64,000 bases of DNA from Chromatocurvus sp964613795 (GCA_964613795.1 CAZTJR010000015.1:1-64000); one strand, 5' to 3'; shown: positions 52,518 to 61,925, counted from the first letter of the stretch. The notes: generated by a model from the letters alone, not told the origin. Program-made: numbers and translations.

Positions 52518-53314
52518 TGTTCCGCTCCTGTCTCGCTGTCGAAGTGGCCGTGTCGACCGGCGCCCTGGGCAAACCGGCTGGCACCCGCAATGGCCTCCTC
52601 AAATACAATGGGATAACCCTGTCTGCCCTCGTTCTGCAGTGCGTCAGCCAGCGCCAGATCCCACTGGCGGTAGGTCGATGCACGATCTGCTCTCAGGCAC
52701 TGTTGCGGAAATCCGGCAATCTGCGCGGCCAGCGCTTCTGCAGCGCTGCGGGCCGAGCCGTCCGCCACGACGCGATTGGCCAGACCGATCTGCAGGGCTT
52801 CGTGCGCATCGACCGGACGGCCGGTAAGAATCATGTCCAGGGCGCGCGATTGGCCGACAATGCGTGGCAGGCGAACGGTGCCGCCATCAATCAGGGGAAC
52901 ACCCCAGCGGCGGCAGAACACGCCAAAAACAGCGGACTCTTCAACGACCCGCATATCACACAGCAGTGCGAGCTCCAGTCCGCCGGCCACGGCGTAGCCC
53001 GACACCGCGGCGATAACTGGCTTGCTCAACGCCATGCGAGTCGGGCCCATAGGGCCTGCCCCGCTGCCTTCAGGGTCGATTGCGTTGCGGCTTTCCGGGT
53101 CACCCATTGCGCTGAGGTCGGCGCCGGCGCAGAACGTTCCATTTGCCCCCCACAGAACGGCCACGCGGCGCTGTTCATCGTTTTCGAATTGCTCAAAGGC
53201 CTCAGCCAGTGCCTCTGCAGTGAAGCGGTCCACGGCATTTCGTTTGTCGGGTCTGTCGAGGATGATCGTGCAAATATGCCCGTTTGGCTCTATGCGTACC
53301 GGGGGGGTGCTCAC
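52514..53314 (-). CDS. Crotonase/enoyl-CoA hydratase-family protein
   Basis: 266 residues from GTG 53314 with GAGGGAGAAG upstream. Oxyanion-hole segments GTFCAGADLSAMG and AVSGYAVAGGLELALLCDM are present. The first catalytic Glu of hydratases (in GGLEL) is kept, but the second, normally in PEI 20 residues on, is Cys here (VFGVFCRRWG). GVPLIDGGTVRLPR then replaces PGAGGTQRL. The RRWG/LIDGGT subgroup of crotonases is therefore unlikely to be a normal enoyl-CoA hydratase; an isomerase or hydrolase reaction is possible. It is the first gene of the pair with the CoA ligase. Confidence 0.88.
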   Translation of the reverse strand: MSTPPVRIEPNGHICTIILDRPDKRNAVDRFTAEALAEAFEQFENDEQRRVAVLWGANGTFCAGADLSAMGDPESRNAIDPEGSGAGPMGPTRMALSKPVIAAVSGYAVAGGLELALLCDMRVVEESAVFGVFCRRWGVPLIDGGTVRLPRIVGQSRALDMILTGRPVDAHEALQIGLANRVVADGSARSAAEALAAQIAGFPQQCLRADRASTYRQWDLALADALQNEGRQGYPIVFEEAIAGASRFAQGAGRHGHFDSETGAEQ

Positions 53315-53432
53315 GGTGTCTTCTCCCTCTTATGGCTGTGCGTGCTGGGCGCGTGATCTTACACGAAATGATTGAATTGCCGCGATAACCGATGTGCCGA
53401 CGCGCAGCCTCTTGCAGAGGCGAGTGATAATA

Positions 53433-53804
53433 TTATTCCGGGTCTGCTCGACTCACACCGACCGTACCGCGGGTCCCACTAAGACGCTCCTGCCAGCGAC
53501 CGCCGTTGTTGATCTGACAGTTTTCCTCCGTATCGAAGCTTACCTGCCGCCGGGCATGTCTTATCTTGATATCGATTGAGGCCAGCTTGTCCTTGATGAG
53601 CGCACGCACAGCGTCTCTGTCCGTGTTGGCGAGATGTGCATTCGTGTCATAAATGCAGACGACTGAGATGGAATCCTGAACATTGCCGTAGTCGGCGAAG
53701 TGCGTGAGCCATTCGAAGCCTGGGTAGTTTACTCGAGCTATTTCACAAGCTTCCGTCAGGACCCGCCTGATCGCATTGTCTGTTTTTTTGTCGGTCTTTC
53801 TCAT
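53433..53804 (-). CDS. Conserved gammaproteobacterial protein (MRKTDKK family)
   Basis: 123 residues, ATG 53804. N-terminal MRKTDKKTDNAIRRVLTE, then FEWLTHFADYGNV and VVCIYDTNAHLA, match a family common in Vibrio and other gammaproteobacteria, sometimes mislabelled Fis-type regulator. VSFDTEENCQ...GGRWQERL is the conserved end, after which about 13 extra residues follow. Function unknown; no DNA-binding motif is apparent. It is a single-gene unit. Confidence 0.78.
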   Translation of the reverse strand: MRKTDKKTDNAIRRVLTEACEIARVNYPGFEWLTHFADYGNVQDSISVVCIYDTNAHLANTDRDAVRALIKDKLASIDIKIRHARRQVSFDTEENCQINNGGRWQERLSGTRGTVGVSRADPE

Positions 53805-53990
53805 TTTCTGTGATCTCTGTCAGCGGTCACCCGGAAATATGCGCGTGCAGCGGCTCATCGCCGAAAACCCAGGTCGGACTGGCTGTCGCAGGGGCTGTTT
53901 ATAGTAGTGGTCTTCACCCGAAAACGCATGGACAGGCGCTGCAGCCGGCTGGTGCGCGCTCCATCATTGGCGCAGAGCCGACAGATAGCG

Positions 53991-54680
53991 TTAACGGCGC
54001 AATACGGCCAGCCAGCGCCCGATATTGAGCAGGCTCAAGAGCGATGCCGCGACATAGGTGAGCGCGGCGGCCTTGAGAATGCGCCGGGCGTGCGGCAGGT
54101 CACCATCGTGCAGGTAGTTTCCGTCCTGTAGCACTGGCAGAGCCTTACCGAAACTGGCGTCCAGCTCGACAGGCAGGGTAATGAGCTGCACCAGCGTTCC
54201 CAGAAACATAGAGCCAATCGCAATGGCAACAAATCCCAGGCCCAGGCCAGGGGCTCGCGTCATCAGCATCACCGCCGGCGCGGCGACAAGGACAAAGCCG
54301 CCGAATCGCTGCGCCCTCGCTGCCATCTCAGCCAACGCCTGGCGGTTACGAAACAGGCGCTCTCCGCGGGCATGCTGAATGGCGTGGCCCACTTCGTGGG
54401 CAGCGACGGTGATCGCGGTGAGTGAGTGCCCTTGATACCTGTCTTCCGTCAGGCGTACGGCCTTTGCCTGGGGATCGTAGTGATCACCTGCGGATGTCAG
54501 TTCAACGCCCACGTCCTTCAGGTCGAAGTGATCCAGGAGATGCCGGGCCAGTTCGGCGCCGCTGCCCTGAACCCGGTAGCGATCCGAAGGTTCGCTGTAT
54601 TTGCGCAGTATGTGTTTGACCCAGATGCCGGGTCCCGCAATGGCCGCAAGCAGTAACAGGATGAGGAAGATAATCAGCAT
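53991..54680 (-). CDS. Membrane zinc metallopeptidase (YugP-like, Zn_peptidase_2)
   Basis: 229 residues from ATG 54680 (GTG 54686 possible). The N-terminal helix LIIFLILLLLAAIAGPGIWV, zinc motif HEVGH at 95-99 within VAAHEVGHAIQH, and further helices (about 130-165 and C-terminal) match the YugP family of neutral membrane peptidases. VELTSAGDHYDPQAKAVRL is the conserved stretch before the motif. Its substrates are unknown. It is divergent from the DUF4149-like gene, sharing an upstream spacer of about 100 bp. Confidence 0.9.
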   Translation of the reverse strand: MLIIFLILLLLAAIAGPGIWVKHILRKYSEPSDRYRVQGSGAELARHLLDHFDLKDVGVELTSAGDHYDPQAKAVRLTEDRYQGHSLTAITVAAHEVGHAIQHARGERLFRNRQALAEMAARAQRFGGFVLVAAPAVMLMTRAPGLGLGFVAIAIGSMFLGTLVQLITLPVELDASFGKALPVLQDGNYLHDGDLPHARRILKAAALTYVAASLLSLLNIGRWLAVLRR

Positions 54681-54781
54681 GGCCACTATTTTAACGGCTT
54701 TGTCGCGATCCCGTCGCAGTCCAGGTTGATCTCCGTGAAGGCTGGGGCGTAGTTATTCATTTCCGGGACGGAGTGTTAATC

Positions 54782-55183
54782 ATGACTTTTGAAACAAGTC
54801 TTGCCCTGTTGGTAACGGCGTTTCTATTTGGCGGTATGGTCTTGTTCTCTTTTGCCTTTGCAGCGTTTCTCTTCACGCACCTGCCCGCGCCACAGGCGGG
54901 TGCACTGCTGCGCCAGGCCTTCCCTCACTTCTATCTGGGCGTGATCGTCGTCGCTGCCGCGGCGGCGCTGCTGCATGTTCGCCTGGACATGGTCAGCGCC
55001 GTGTTGCTTGCTGGAGTGGCGCTCAGCACCCTGCCGGCTCGTCAGCTGTTGATGCCCGCCATCAACAGAGCCTCGGATGCGGGTGACCGTTCGCGCTTCA
55101 ATCGGCTGCATGGCCTTTCTGTGGCTATCGGCGTGCTGCAGATTCTGGTGGTAGGGTATGTTCTACTGCGGGGACTGGAGTGA
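54782..55183 (+). CDS. DUF4149-like membrane protein
   Basis: 133 residues from ATG 54782 with GGAG upstream. Four hydrophobic helices (LALLVTAFLFGGMVLFSFAF, HFYLGVIVVAAAAALL, MVSAVLLAGVALSTLPAR, VAIGVLQILVVGYVLL) with conserved RSRFNRLHGLS in the last loop match DUF4149. Function unknown. It faces the coiled-coil gene convergently. Confidence 0.75.
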   Translation: MTFETSLALLVTAFLFGGMVLFSFAFAAFLFTHLPAPQAGALLRQAFPHFYLGVIVVAAAAALLHVRLDMVSAVLLAGVALSTLPARQLLMPAINRASDAGDRSRFNRLHGLSVAIGVLQILVVGYVLLRGLE

Positions 55184-55307
55184 AGGCCTCTGCGAGGGGC
55201 CAGGTTACGCAATGCGCCACCACCTGCTGCCGCTCCTCTCGCGTCTGACAAGTCTGCGTCGCGAGTGAGGGTTGACCCCATCGCGAAGCGCCGCCTCGAC
55301 TAATCTA

Positions 55308-55856
55308 TCACGCCGCCGCGGATTCTTCGGCGGCATCCCCCTTTTCTGCCGCATCCGGCGTCACTTCTGCCACCGAGGCCTCCAATTCCGCGACTTTGCG
55401 CCGCAGTTCCGCGTTCTCTTTCTTCGTCTCACTGAGTAATTTCTGGAGGTCGTCCGCGATCCTGGTCTTTTCAGCGAGCTTCTTCTTGCCCGCGTCCAGG
55501 TTCTTCTTCATTCGCGCCGGATCGAACTGAGTCAAGGTCCTGTTCTCTTCGCGCACCGTCGCCAGATCCTTCTGCAGGGCTTTCATACGCTGCTTGACCT
55601 CGTCTCTCTCTGCGAGCAGTTTCTCGCAGCGATTGTGCAACTCACGGTTTCGTTGCTCGACTTTCGCGGTGTCCGTGGCCTTGCCTGTCAGCTCGGTGAT
55701 GGTTTGCAGCTGCTTGTCGATCGTGGCCTGGAGCTCTTCCTCACGCTTGGTGAGGCGGTCGATCTCGGCGGTTTTTCCATCGAGTTCCTGCTGGTATTCT
55801 GCGCGGAGCTCGCTCTCGAGTTCCATTATTTTCTCAAGTCTGTTGGCTGTGAGCAT
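55308..55856 (-). CDS. Cytosolic coiled-coil protein
   Basis: 182 residues from ATG 55856 (AAGGATCCT upstream). Almost the whole length (about 5-165) is a heptad-like, highly charged coiled coil (e.g. LERVEQRNRELHNRCEKLL-type spacing, ELRRKVAELEASVAEV), followed by an acidic/Ala tail. There is no signal or membrane segment. No family named; such proteins may be structural or scaffold-like. Transcribed toward the convergent DUF4149 gene. Confidence 0.72.
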   Translation of the reverse strand: MLTANRLEKIMELESELRAEYQQELDGKTAEIDRLTKREEELQATIDKQLQTITELTGKATDTAKVEQRNRELHNRCEKLLAERDEVKQRMKALQKDLATVREENRTLTQFDPARMKKNLDAGKKKLAEKTRIADDLQKLLSETKKENAELRRKVAELEASVAEVTPDAAEKGDAAEESAAA

Positions 55857-56030
55857 AGGATCCTTGTATCTCGGTGTGAGGTTTGATCTGAGGAGGCGAT
55901 GGCTGTCTTTGTGACGCCCACCGGAAAATGGCGGCAGTATTCTACTCCAGATAATGACAATGTGCTAGAGCCATTCAGCCGCTCTGACGTTTACAGCCGG
56001 CGCAGCGTGGAGCAGCCGTTTAGTCGGTTC

Positions 56031-56465
56031 TCAGTCGCTGTCGACCGCTTCAGCAAGTTTTTCCGCCGAAGCATGCGTCAGGTTCTTGCTGACTTCACGA
56101 GTGACGTGCGCACGCGTTTGCTCGTCCAGGTGTTCCCTGAGAATGCCAAGGAAAGACGGATCCGCGACGATTGAAAGTGACTCGAATTCGGCGTTGCTGC
56201 GCGCTCTATTCAGGTAGGTCGCCAGTTCTCGAGCGAAATCATGTGCTTCACGCGTTTTCGGCTCTGTGTGTTTTTGGTTGTCGTCCTGGCCATGACCGTG
56301 CGAGGCAAACGTCTTGCCCTGCCGATCATGTTCAAGATCACGGGAGTGCAGGCGGGATTCGGGGTGTAGCCAGTCCCGTTGCTCAATCGGGGGGCTGAAT
56401 TTTTTTTCGCGGACAAACAGGCGGGCGGCTGCGGAATTGGCTGCGAGAATCCAGTAAGTTGCCAT
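56031..56465 (-). CDS. Host-attachment family protein (PF10116-like)
   Basis: 144 residues from ATG 56465 with GGAGGTAG. TYWILAANSAAARLFVRE at the start is the family hallmark, as in Agrobacterium attachment proteins; FARELATYLNRARSNAEFES and LSIVADPSFLGILREHL follow in the usual order. Fold and name suggest a nucleotide-binding alpha/beta domain; the name 'attachment' derives from a plant-pathogen mutant and need not apply here. A His/Asp-rich linker (SHGHGQDDNQKH) sits in the middle. Confidence 0.86.
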   Translation of the reverse strand: MATYWILAANSAAARLFVREKKFSPPIEQRDWLHPESRLHSRDLEHDRQGKTFASHGHGQDDNQKHTEPKTREAHDFARELATYLNRARSNAEFESLSIVADPSFLGILREHLDEQTRAHVTREVSKNLTHASAEKLAEAVDSD

Positions 56466-56682
56466 TTTGGACTACCTCCGGGGAAGATCGCTATGACTGT
56501 TCCGCCGCCGGGACTGTTGCGCCGGTTCAGTCTCTACTACAGATCAAAGCAGTGTGGCAGAGCGTCGTGGGGTAAATCAATCATAAAGGGCTGTTTGCCC
56601 TCAGCGCTGCCATACTTGCGCTCGCTATCGGTCTGTGCGGCAATGGCGCACGCCACCGCAACGAGATCTGGAGCTCTGTAGC

Positions 56683-56928
56683 ATGAAAGAAACCGTCAAT
56701 CTGGACAGTGGCGTACTGCGCGCCGCCATTCAGGCCTGCATTGATATGGGGCCCTTACGTACCAGTGATCCTTACCTGTATCACGAGTTTGGCTTCAACT
56801 GTGACATGACCTCGATTACCGAGGCGGATAAATCCGAGATCTTCAAGGTGTTTGCGCTGATGCGCGACATCGCGGAAGAGATGGAGAGAAGGGGACAGAC
56901 GGCTGACAGCTTTCTGGTCGACGATTAG
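56683..56928 (+). CDS. Small conserved hypothetical protein
   Basis: 81 residues from ATG 56683 (GGAG upstream); an in-frame earlier start at 56635 has no site. Acidic, with helix (VLRAAIQACIDMG) and FGFNCDMTSITEADKSEIF in the middle. No signal or TM. I do not recognise the family. It converges with hflC and is followed by a strong hairpin. Confidence 0.62.
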   Translation: MKETVNLDSGVLRAAIQACIDMGPLRTSDPYLYHEFGFNCDMTSITEADKSEIFKVFALMRDIAEEMERRGQTADSFLVDD

Positions 56929-56970
56929 CTCAGACCGTCCGGTGTGCAGCGGTGAACTGGCCAGAGAACA

Positions 56971-57006
56971 GGCGGTATGCCGGGCCTTCACCCCAGACAT
57001 ACCGCC
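56971..57006. terminator. Hairpin between convergent genes
   Basis: GGCGGTATG (56971-56979) pairs exactly with CATACCGCC (56998-57006), loop of 18. It lies between the small protein's stop and the hflC stop, fitting a shared terminator; no T-run. Confidence 0.55.
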
Positions 57007-57025
57007 GCGCCTGTCGTGTTTACGG

Positions 57026-57967
57026 CTACTGAACCTGTGCCTTTTCCAGGTAACGGAAGAAGTCTGAATCGGCCTTCAGCATGAGGGTGCTGTTCTGTCC
57101 CAGTGCCCGGTAGCTTTCCAGCGTACGGAAGAACGCATAGAACTCCGGATCGGCACCGAAAGCCTCACCGTAAATCCGCGTCGCTTCGGCATCGGCCGCG
57201 CCCCGGATTTTCTCGGCGTCACGCGCAGCCTCGGAGCGGATGCGCCGAAGATCGCGTTCCATGTTGCCGAGGATTTCCTGGCTGCGGCCGCGGCCTTCGG
57301 AACGGAAACGCTCGGCGATGGACTGGCGTTCGGCGGTCATGCGGCTTTCCACCTGGCGGCGCACGGATTCAATGTAATTCACACGCTTGATACGCACATC
57401 ATCGAGCTCAATCCCCAGGTCTGGCATGGAACTGCGGGCCCGTTCCAGAATACCGGCTTCCAGCAGTTCACGACCCAGTTTGGGCTGTTGCTGCAGGTTG
57501 ACGTCACTGCGTTCGGCCAGTGCCGGATCCTCCAGCTCATCGACATCGACCTGCCAGTCCTTCGAACGAACGATCTCTTCCAGCTCGGTGGACGAGACCA
57601 TGTCGCGCACCACCGAGTCGATGATGTCATCGAGCCGGGTGCGCGCGCCGGCTTCATCGCGGACGCTGGTCAGGAATAGCAGAGGATCGGTGATCCGCCA
57701 GCGGGCGGTGGTATCCACGAGGATGAACTCGCGGCCCAGTGTCGGGATCTGCGTGACGTCGCCATCCCAGACCAGCAGGCGCCTGTCGAAACGGCGTACG
57801 GTCTGCCAGGGCAGCTTGAACTTCAGGCCCGGCTGGTCAACCACATCGCCAATGGGTTCACCAAACTGGACCACGATAGCCTGTTCGGCCTCGTCTACCG
57901 TGTAGAGGGTGACGTAACCCAGCATAACGACAAGTGCAAGGAGGATAACGAGCAGTGTGGTTTTCAT
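57026..57967 (-). CDS. hflC: Protease modulator HflC
   Basis: 313 residues, one N-terminal TM helix (LLVILLALVVMLGYVTLY) and a periplasmic SPFH/band-7 domain, then coiled coil (RSEGRGRSQEILGNMERD). DEAEQAIVVQFGEPIG starts the domain as in E. coli HflC. With HflK it forms the large cage around FtsH and limits its proteolysis. The C-terminal AYxxSLxSYR-type block is visible as FFRTLESYRALG. Overlap of 4 bp with hflK. The usual hfq-hflX genes are not upstream. Confidence 0.96.
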   Translation of the reverse strand: MKTTLLVILLALVVMLGYVTLYTVDEAEQAIVVQFGEPIGDVVDQPGLKFKLPWQTVRRFDRRLLVWDGDVTQIPTLGREFILVDTTARWRITDPLLFLTSVRDEAGARTRLDDIIDSVVRDMVSSTELEEIVRSKDWQVDVDELEDPALAERSDVNLQQQPKLGRELLEAGILERARSSMPDLGIELDDVRIKRVNYIESVRRQVESRMTAERQSIAERFRSEGRGRSQEILGNMERDLRRIRSEAARDAEKIRGAADAEATRIYGEAFGADPEFYAFFRTLESYRALGQNSTLMLKADSDFFRYLEKAQVQ

Positions 57968-59034
57968 TGGTCACCTCCAGTGGCGGGTGTCGCTTGACGG
58001 TTAACATCGAGCAAAGGGAGTGGTCCCACCTGCCCGTCCTGCACGACCAGTAGCTGGCCGAGCCTCGGCAACACCTCGTTCAGGGTTTCCAGATACAGGC
58101 GCGAACGGGTGACCGTGGGCGCCTGCTGGTATTCCTGCAGTACGGCGCTGAACCGTATGCTCTCACCGTCGGCCCGGTTCACCCGCTCCGTGGCGTAACC
58201 CTCGGCTTCGGCCACGGTGCGCAGGGCAGCACCCTCGGCGTTGGGGATCTCCTGGTTAACGCGCTTTTGTGCCTCATTGATCATGCGTTCCCGCTCCTGG
58301 CGTGCCTCGTTGACTTCGTTGAATGCCGGCTGCACAGCGGGGGGCGGTACCACGTCCTGCATTTCGACGGTGCTGACGCGAATGCCGGCGTCGTATTGGT
58401 CGAGTATTTCCTGGATTTCCTCACCGGCCTTTTGCTGGATCTCCACGCGGCCGATGGTCAATACCTCCGACCCCAGCATGTTGCCGACGATGCGGCGCAT
58501 GACTGACTCGGAAATATCGCGCAGGGTCCGGGTAGGCTCGCGCATCTGGTACAGGAACTTGATCGGGTCATTGATGCGATACTGCACCACCCACTCCACG
58601 TCGATCATGTTGAGATCGCCGGTGAGCATCAAAGACTCGTCCTCGAATTGGGCGGCGCTGTAGGTCGAGCGCTCGCCCTGACGGGTATCCTGGGTGCGAA
58701 AGCCGAATTCCTGCTTGAGCACACGTTCTGTGGCCACCAACTGAATCTGATCAATGCCGAAAGGAAGCCTGAAGTGCAGGCCGGGATCGGTAATGCCCTT
58801 GACGGAACCGAATCGTTTCACCACGGCCCGTTCTTCCGGCTGTACTGTGTAAAAACACGTCAGTGTCCCCCAAGCGAGCAGGAGGACTGCGATGATGCCG
58901 ATAACAGCGCCACCAAAGCGGCGGCCAGGGGAGCGCCCGCCCCGGGAACCGCCGCTAGTGAATTGCTTCATCAGTTCAGACAGGTCCGGTGGGCCCGACG
59001 GTGACTGACCATTGCTGTTGACAGACTGGATCAT
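57964..59034 (-). CDS. hflK: Protease modulator HflK
   Basis: 356 residues, ATG 59034 after AACAGGAG. A Gly-rich cytosolic N-terminus, one TM helix (VIGIIAVLLLAWGTLTCFYT), and an SPFH domain beginning VQPEERAVVKRFG. The partner of HflC in the FtsH-regulating complex. INDPIKFLYQMREPTRTLRD and the Glu/Arg-rich helix with AEGYATERVNRA are as in other HflK. It is preceded by copB on the same strand with a 138-bp spacer, so it likely has its own promoter. Confidence 0.96.
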   Translation of the reverse strand: MIQSVNSNGQSPSGPPDLSELMKQFTSGGSRGGRSPGRRFGGAVIGIIAVLLLAWGTLTCFYTVQPEERAVVKRFGSVKGITDPGLHFRLPFGIDQIQLVATERVLKQEFGFRTQDTRQGERSTYSAAQFEDESLMLTGDLNMIDVEWVVQYRINDPIKFLYQMREPTRTLRDISESVMRRIVGNMLGSEVLTIGRVEIQQKAGEEIQEILDQYDAGIRVSTVEMQDVVPPPAVQPAFNEVNEARQERERMINEAQKRVNQEIPNAEGAALRTVAEAEGYATERVNRADGESIRFSAVLQEYQQAPTVTRSRLYLETLNEVLPRLGQLLVVQDGQVGPLPLLDVNRQATPATGGDQ

Positions 59035-59172
59035 TCCCGAACTCCTGTTAAGTGTGCACGCAGTCTACGCGTCATGGACGCTAAAGCCCACGAACGCAGA
59101 TGCTATTGCCCGCCTATCCACCTCTAAACGTTTCCAGGTTCATCGTTGTTGTTCGCCGTCGCCCATACAGCG

Positions 59173-60111
59173 TTAGAACGCCAGGCGAAATCCGGCCAGG
59201 AAAAAGGATGTGTCACTCTCCGCTCCGGCAGCTTCTGCAATGTTGTCCGTTTCTCCGACAAGGGTGCGGAAGCGTAAGCCGATATAGGGGACGATCTTGC
59301 GTGTGAATTCATAGCGCAGGCGCAGATCGACGTTGGCGTCTGTTATCCCCTTGCCAAGCCCGCGTTCGGGGATATCCTGGAAGGCAAGGCCCATCGTCGC
59401 TCGGGGTTGCAGCACCAGGCGCTGGGTGATGCGGATGTCATATTCGGCCTCAAACTCGAACGTCACATCGCCATCCTCGGAGATGTACAGCGAGTTGTCG
59501 AGCTCGAACTGATAGGGCGCCAGGCCCTGCAAAGCAATTACAGCGGACCAACGATCGTCATACTGGTCAGCGCTCCACTCATTGGCGTACTGTGTGCCAA
59601 TCTGGATATTCCAGAATGCCGTGATCAGGCGCGAGTAGAGCAGGTCGGTTTCGGTTTCCCCTTCATTCGGGCCATCAAAGACGGCTTCACCTTCATTTTT
59701 CCACCAGAATCTATTGGCATCGCCACCTATCCAGCCCTGGGCTTCCCAACCGATAGGGTCAGGTTGGCTGCTCGTGGCTTTTCGGTATTCGATTTGTTCG
59801 AACAATGTGAAGGCGTACAGCTGATCGTCCATCGTCGGAGCCGGAAAATGATCCGGCGGCGGGGAGGCGGAGTACTCCAGCACTTCATCCAGAGTCATGT
59901 CTTCAGGGAGGGCTGGCGTATCAATGTCCGGGGAAGACGGCTCGTTATGCTGTTGGGCCGACTGTTGATACGTCGGGCGATCCGCTGTGCTGGGCGGATT
60001 CGCTGCCTCTTGAGCAAACGCGGCTCCACTGGTCGCGAGAACGAGTATGCTCGCGTGAATCGAGGGGATGTACCGGGTGTTTAGCGAAGGCTGGCATTTA
60101 CGCATTGGCAT
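59173..60111 (-). CDS. copB: Copper resistance protein B, outer-membrane barrel (PcoB/CopB)
   Basis: 312 residues from ATG 60111, chosen for GGAGGGGAG upstream; it overlaps the copA stop by 14 bp. Signal peptide (SILVLATSGAAFA). DQLYAFTLFEQIEYR, WEAQGWIGGDANRFWWKNEG, YSRLITAFWNIQIGTQY and the end SFFLAGFRLAF are the CopB barrel landmarks. The N-terminal linker is Gln/Pro-rich and lacks the His/Met repeats usual in CopB. It helps hold or exclude copper at the outer membrane along with CopA. Confidence 0.93.
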   Translation of the reverse strand: MPMRKCQPSLNTRYIPSIHASILVLATSGAAFAQEAANPPSTADRPTYQQSAQQHNEPSSPDIDTPALPEDMTLDEVLEYSASPPPDHFPAPTMDDQLYAFTLFEQIEYRKATSSQPDPIGWEAQGWIGGDANRFWWKNEGEAVFDGPNEGETETDLLYSRLITAFWNIQIGTQYANEWSADQYDDRWSAVIALQGLAPYQFELDNSLYISEDGDVTFEFEAEYDIRITQRLVLQPRATMGLAFQDIPERGLGKGITDANVDLRLRYEFTRKIVPYIGLRFRTLVGETDNIAEAAGAESDTSFFLAGFRLAF

Positions 60112-61924
60112 GGATAGCACTCCCCTCCAGCGAGCGGACAACCGCCACGGTGCGGAACATGCCCGCGTCCATGTGATACAGCAAATGGCAGTGAAACGCC
60201 CATTGGCCCGGCGCGTCGACGGTGATGTCCACGCTCAGCAGCTCGGAAGGTTGTACGATGACGGTATGTTTGCGGGGGTTGTCGTCGTTGCTGCCGCCAG
60301 CATACAGGTCCATCCACATCCCGTGCAGGTGGATAGGATGGCTCATCATGGTGTCGTTGATCATATTGATCCGCAGGCGTTCACCGTACTGGAAGCGGAT
60401 CATGTCTGACTCCGACCATTTTTTACCATCAAAGCCCCAGATGTATTTGTGCATATTGCCGGTCAGGTGCAGGTCGAATTGTCGCGTGGGCGGCCGTCGG
60501 CCTGGCGGACGATCCAAAGCCCGAAGCTGGCTGTATGTCAGGACCCGCCAGCCATCGTCACCCAGGCCCGGGCCGGGGTAAGTGAGTCGTCGGTAGGCGG
60601 CCTGGCCCATGGTAATGCTGGCAGGCCCATGGCCGTCTGGACCGTGATTAATACGCTCAGGCAGGTTTTCCATAGGCAGTTCGCCACCTGAATGCAGGTT
60701 GTTTTGACTCATGACATGCGCTTCGTGTGTCGGCAGATCGTGCTGCACATCGCTCTGGTCGTGGTTATCCATGCCCTCCATTGTCGCGCCCATCGTCATG
60801 CCCATGTCGGCCATGGTAAGCATCGGACGTCGCCGCTGAGCGGGCACGGCAGCAGACATACCCTGGCGTGGCGCCAGTGTCCCTCGGGCATAGCCGCTGC
60901 GGTCCATTGTCTCTGCGAACAATGTGTAAGCCTGATCGTCCGGCAGCGTGACGATAACGTCATAGGTCTCGGCCACCGCGATACGCAGCTCATCGGTCTC
61001 CACCGGTTTGATGTTCTGACCGTCAGCATTGACCACCGTCATGGGCAGACCTGGAATCCGAACATCGTAAAAAGTCATCGTCGAGGCATTGACTATTCGC
61101 AGGCGCACGCGATTGCCGGGCCTGGCGAGAAATGTCGGGTTTTCCCGCGCCGCCTTGCCGTTCATAAGATAGGTGTAAGTAGCGCCGGTAACGTCGGCTA
61201 TGTCTGTCGGGTCCATCCGCATCCGATCCCACCGCAGTCTCATGCCGATCACCTCGGCCGGCGACTTGCATGTCGCCCTTGCCTGATCATCAATATTGGC
61301 CAGAGTCGGGCGCTGAAAGTTGTAATAGCCCTCCATGGTTTTCAGGTTCCGCAGAACACTGTGGGGATCTTCATAAGTCCAGTCAGACAAGATAACTGAG
61401 TGTTCCACATCGTAATCCACCGGATCGGGTTCGGCGGGTTCCACAATGAGTTGACCGTAATGACCAAGCTGTTCTTGAAGGCCGGTATGACTGTGATACC
61501 AGTAAGTGCCGTTCTGCCGAACAGGGTAGCGGTAGGTGAAGGTTTCGCCCGCGGGAATGCCTGCGAAGCTGATGCCCGGTACGCCGTCCATCGTGAACGG
61601 CAGCAGGATGCCGTGCCAGTGTATTGACGTGGATTCAGGTAGCCGGTTGTGGACACGGATCAACGCGTCCCTGCCTTCGGTCATGCGGATAACCGGGCCC
61701 GGGACCGATCCGTTGATAGTGATGGCGCGGCCGCGTATGCCGTTGACCAACACGTCACGGCGTTCCAGGTATAGATCAATACCACCGGAGGCGGTGGCAT
61801 TCAGTTCACTGAATTCGCCTGCGCGAGTGATCCCATCGCGTTCTATCCCATGCGGGTAGGACAATGGCATAGAACCCGCAAGGGCCGCCGAGCCCGCAGT
61901 CGTGAGAAAATGACGCCGTGTCAT
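60098..61924 (-). CDS. copA: Copper-resistance multicopper oxidase CopA (PcoA-type)
   Basis: 608 residues in the intact frame. A twin-Arg signal MTRRHFLTTAG starts at ATG 61924. Copper ligand motifs: IHWHGI and WYHSHTG in the N-terminal cupredoxin, HPIHLHGM and FHCHLLYHMDAGM in the last. A Met-rich loop (MADMGMTMGATMEGMDNHD) likely binds Cu(I). It oxidises Cu(I) in the periplasm. A better start exists at ATG 61961 with AAGGAGAGG upstream, but reading from it requires one base fewer in the G8 tract, giving 12 extra residues before MTRRHF; see the separate entry. copB follows. Confidence 0.96.
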   Translation of the reverse strand: MTRRHFLTTAGSAALAGSMPLSYPHGIERDGITRAGEFSELNATASGGIDLYLERRDVLVNGIRGRAITINGSVPGPVIRMTEGRDALIRVHNRLPESTSIHWHGILLPFTMDGVPGISFAGIPAGETFTYRYPVRQNGTYWYHSHTGLQEQLGHYGQLIVEPAEPDPVDYDVEHSVILSDWTYEDPHSVLRNLKTMEGYYNFQRPTLANIDDQARATCKSPAEVIGMRLRWDRMRMDPTDIADVTGATYTYLMNGKAARENPTFLARPGNRVRLRIVNASTMTFYDVRIPGLPMTVVNADGQNIKPVETDELRIAVAETYDVIVTLPDDQAYTLFAETMDRSGYARGTLAPRQGMSAAVPAQRRRPMLTMADMGMTMGATMEGMDNHDQSDVQHDLPTHEAHVMSQNNLHSGGELPMENLPERINHGPDGHGPASITMGQAAYRRLTYPGPGLGDDGWRVLTYSQLRALDRPPGRRPPTRQFDLHLTGNMHKYIWGFDGKKWSESDMIRFQYGERLRINMINDTMMSHPIHLHGMWMDLYAGGSNDDNPRKHTVIVQPSELLSVDITVDAPGQWAFHCHLLYHMDAGMFRTVAVVRSLEGSAIHANA

Positions 61925-61925
61925 G

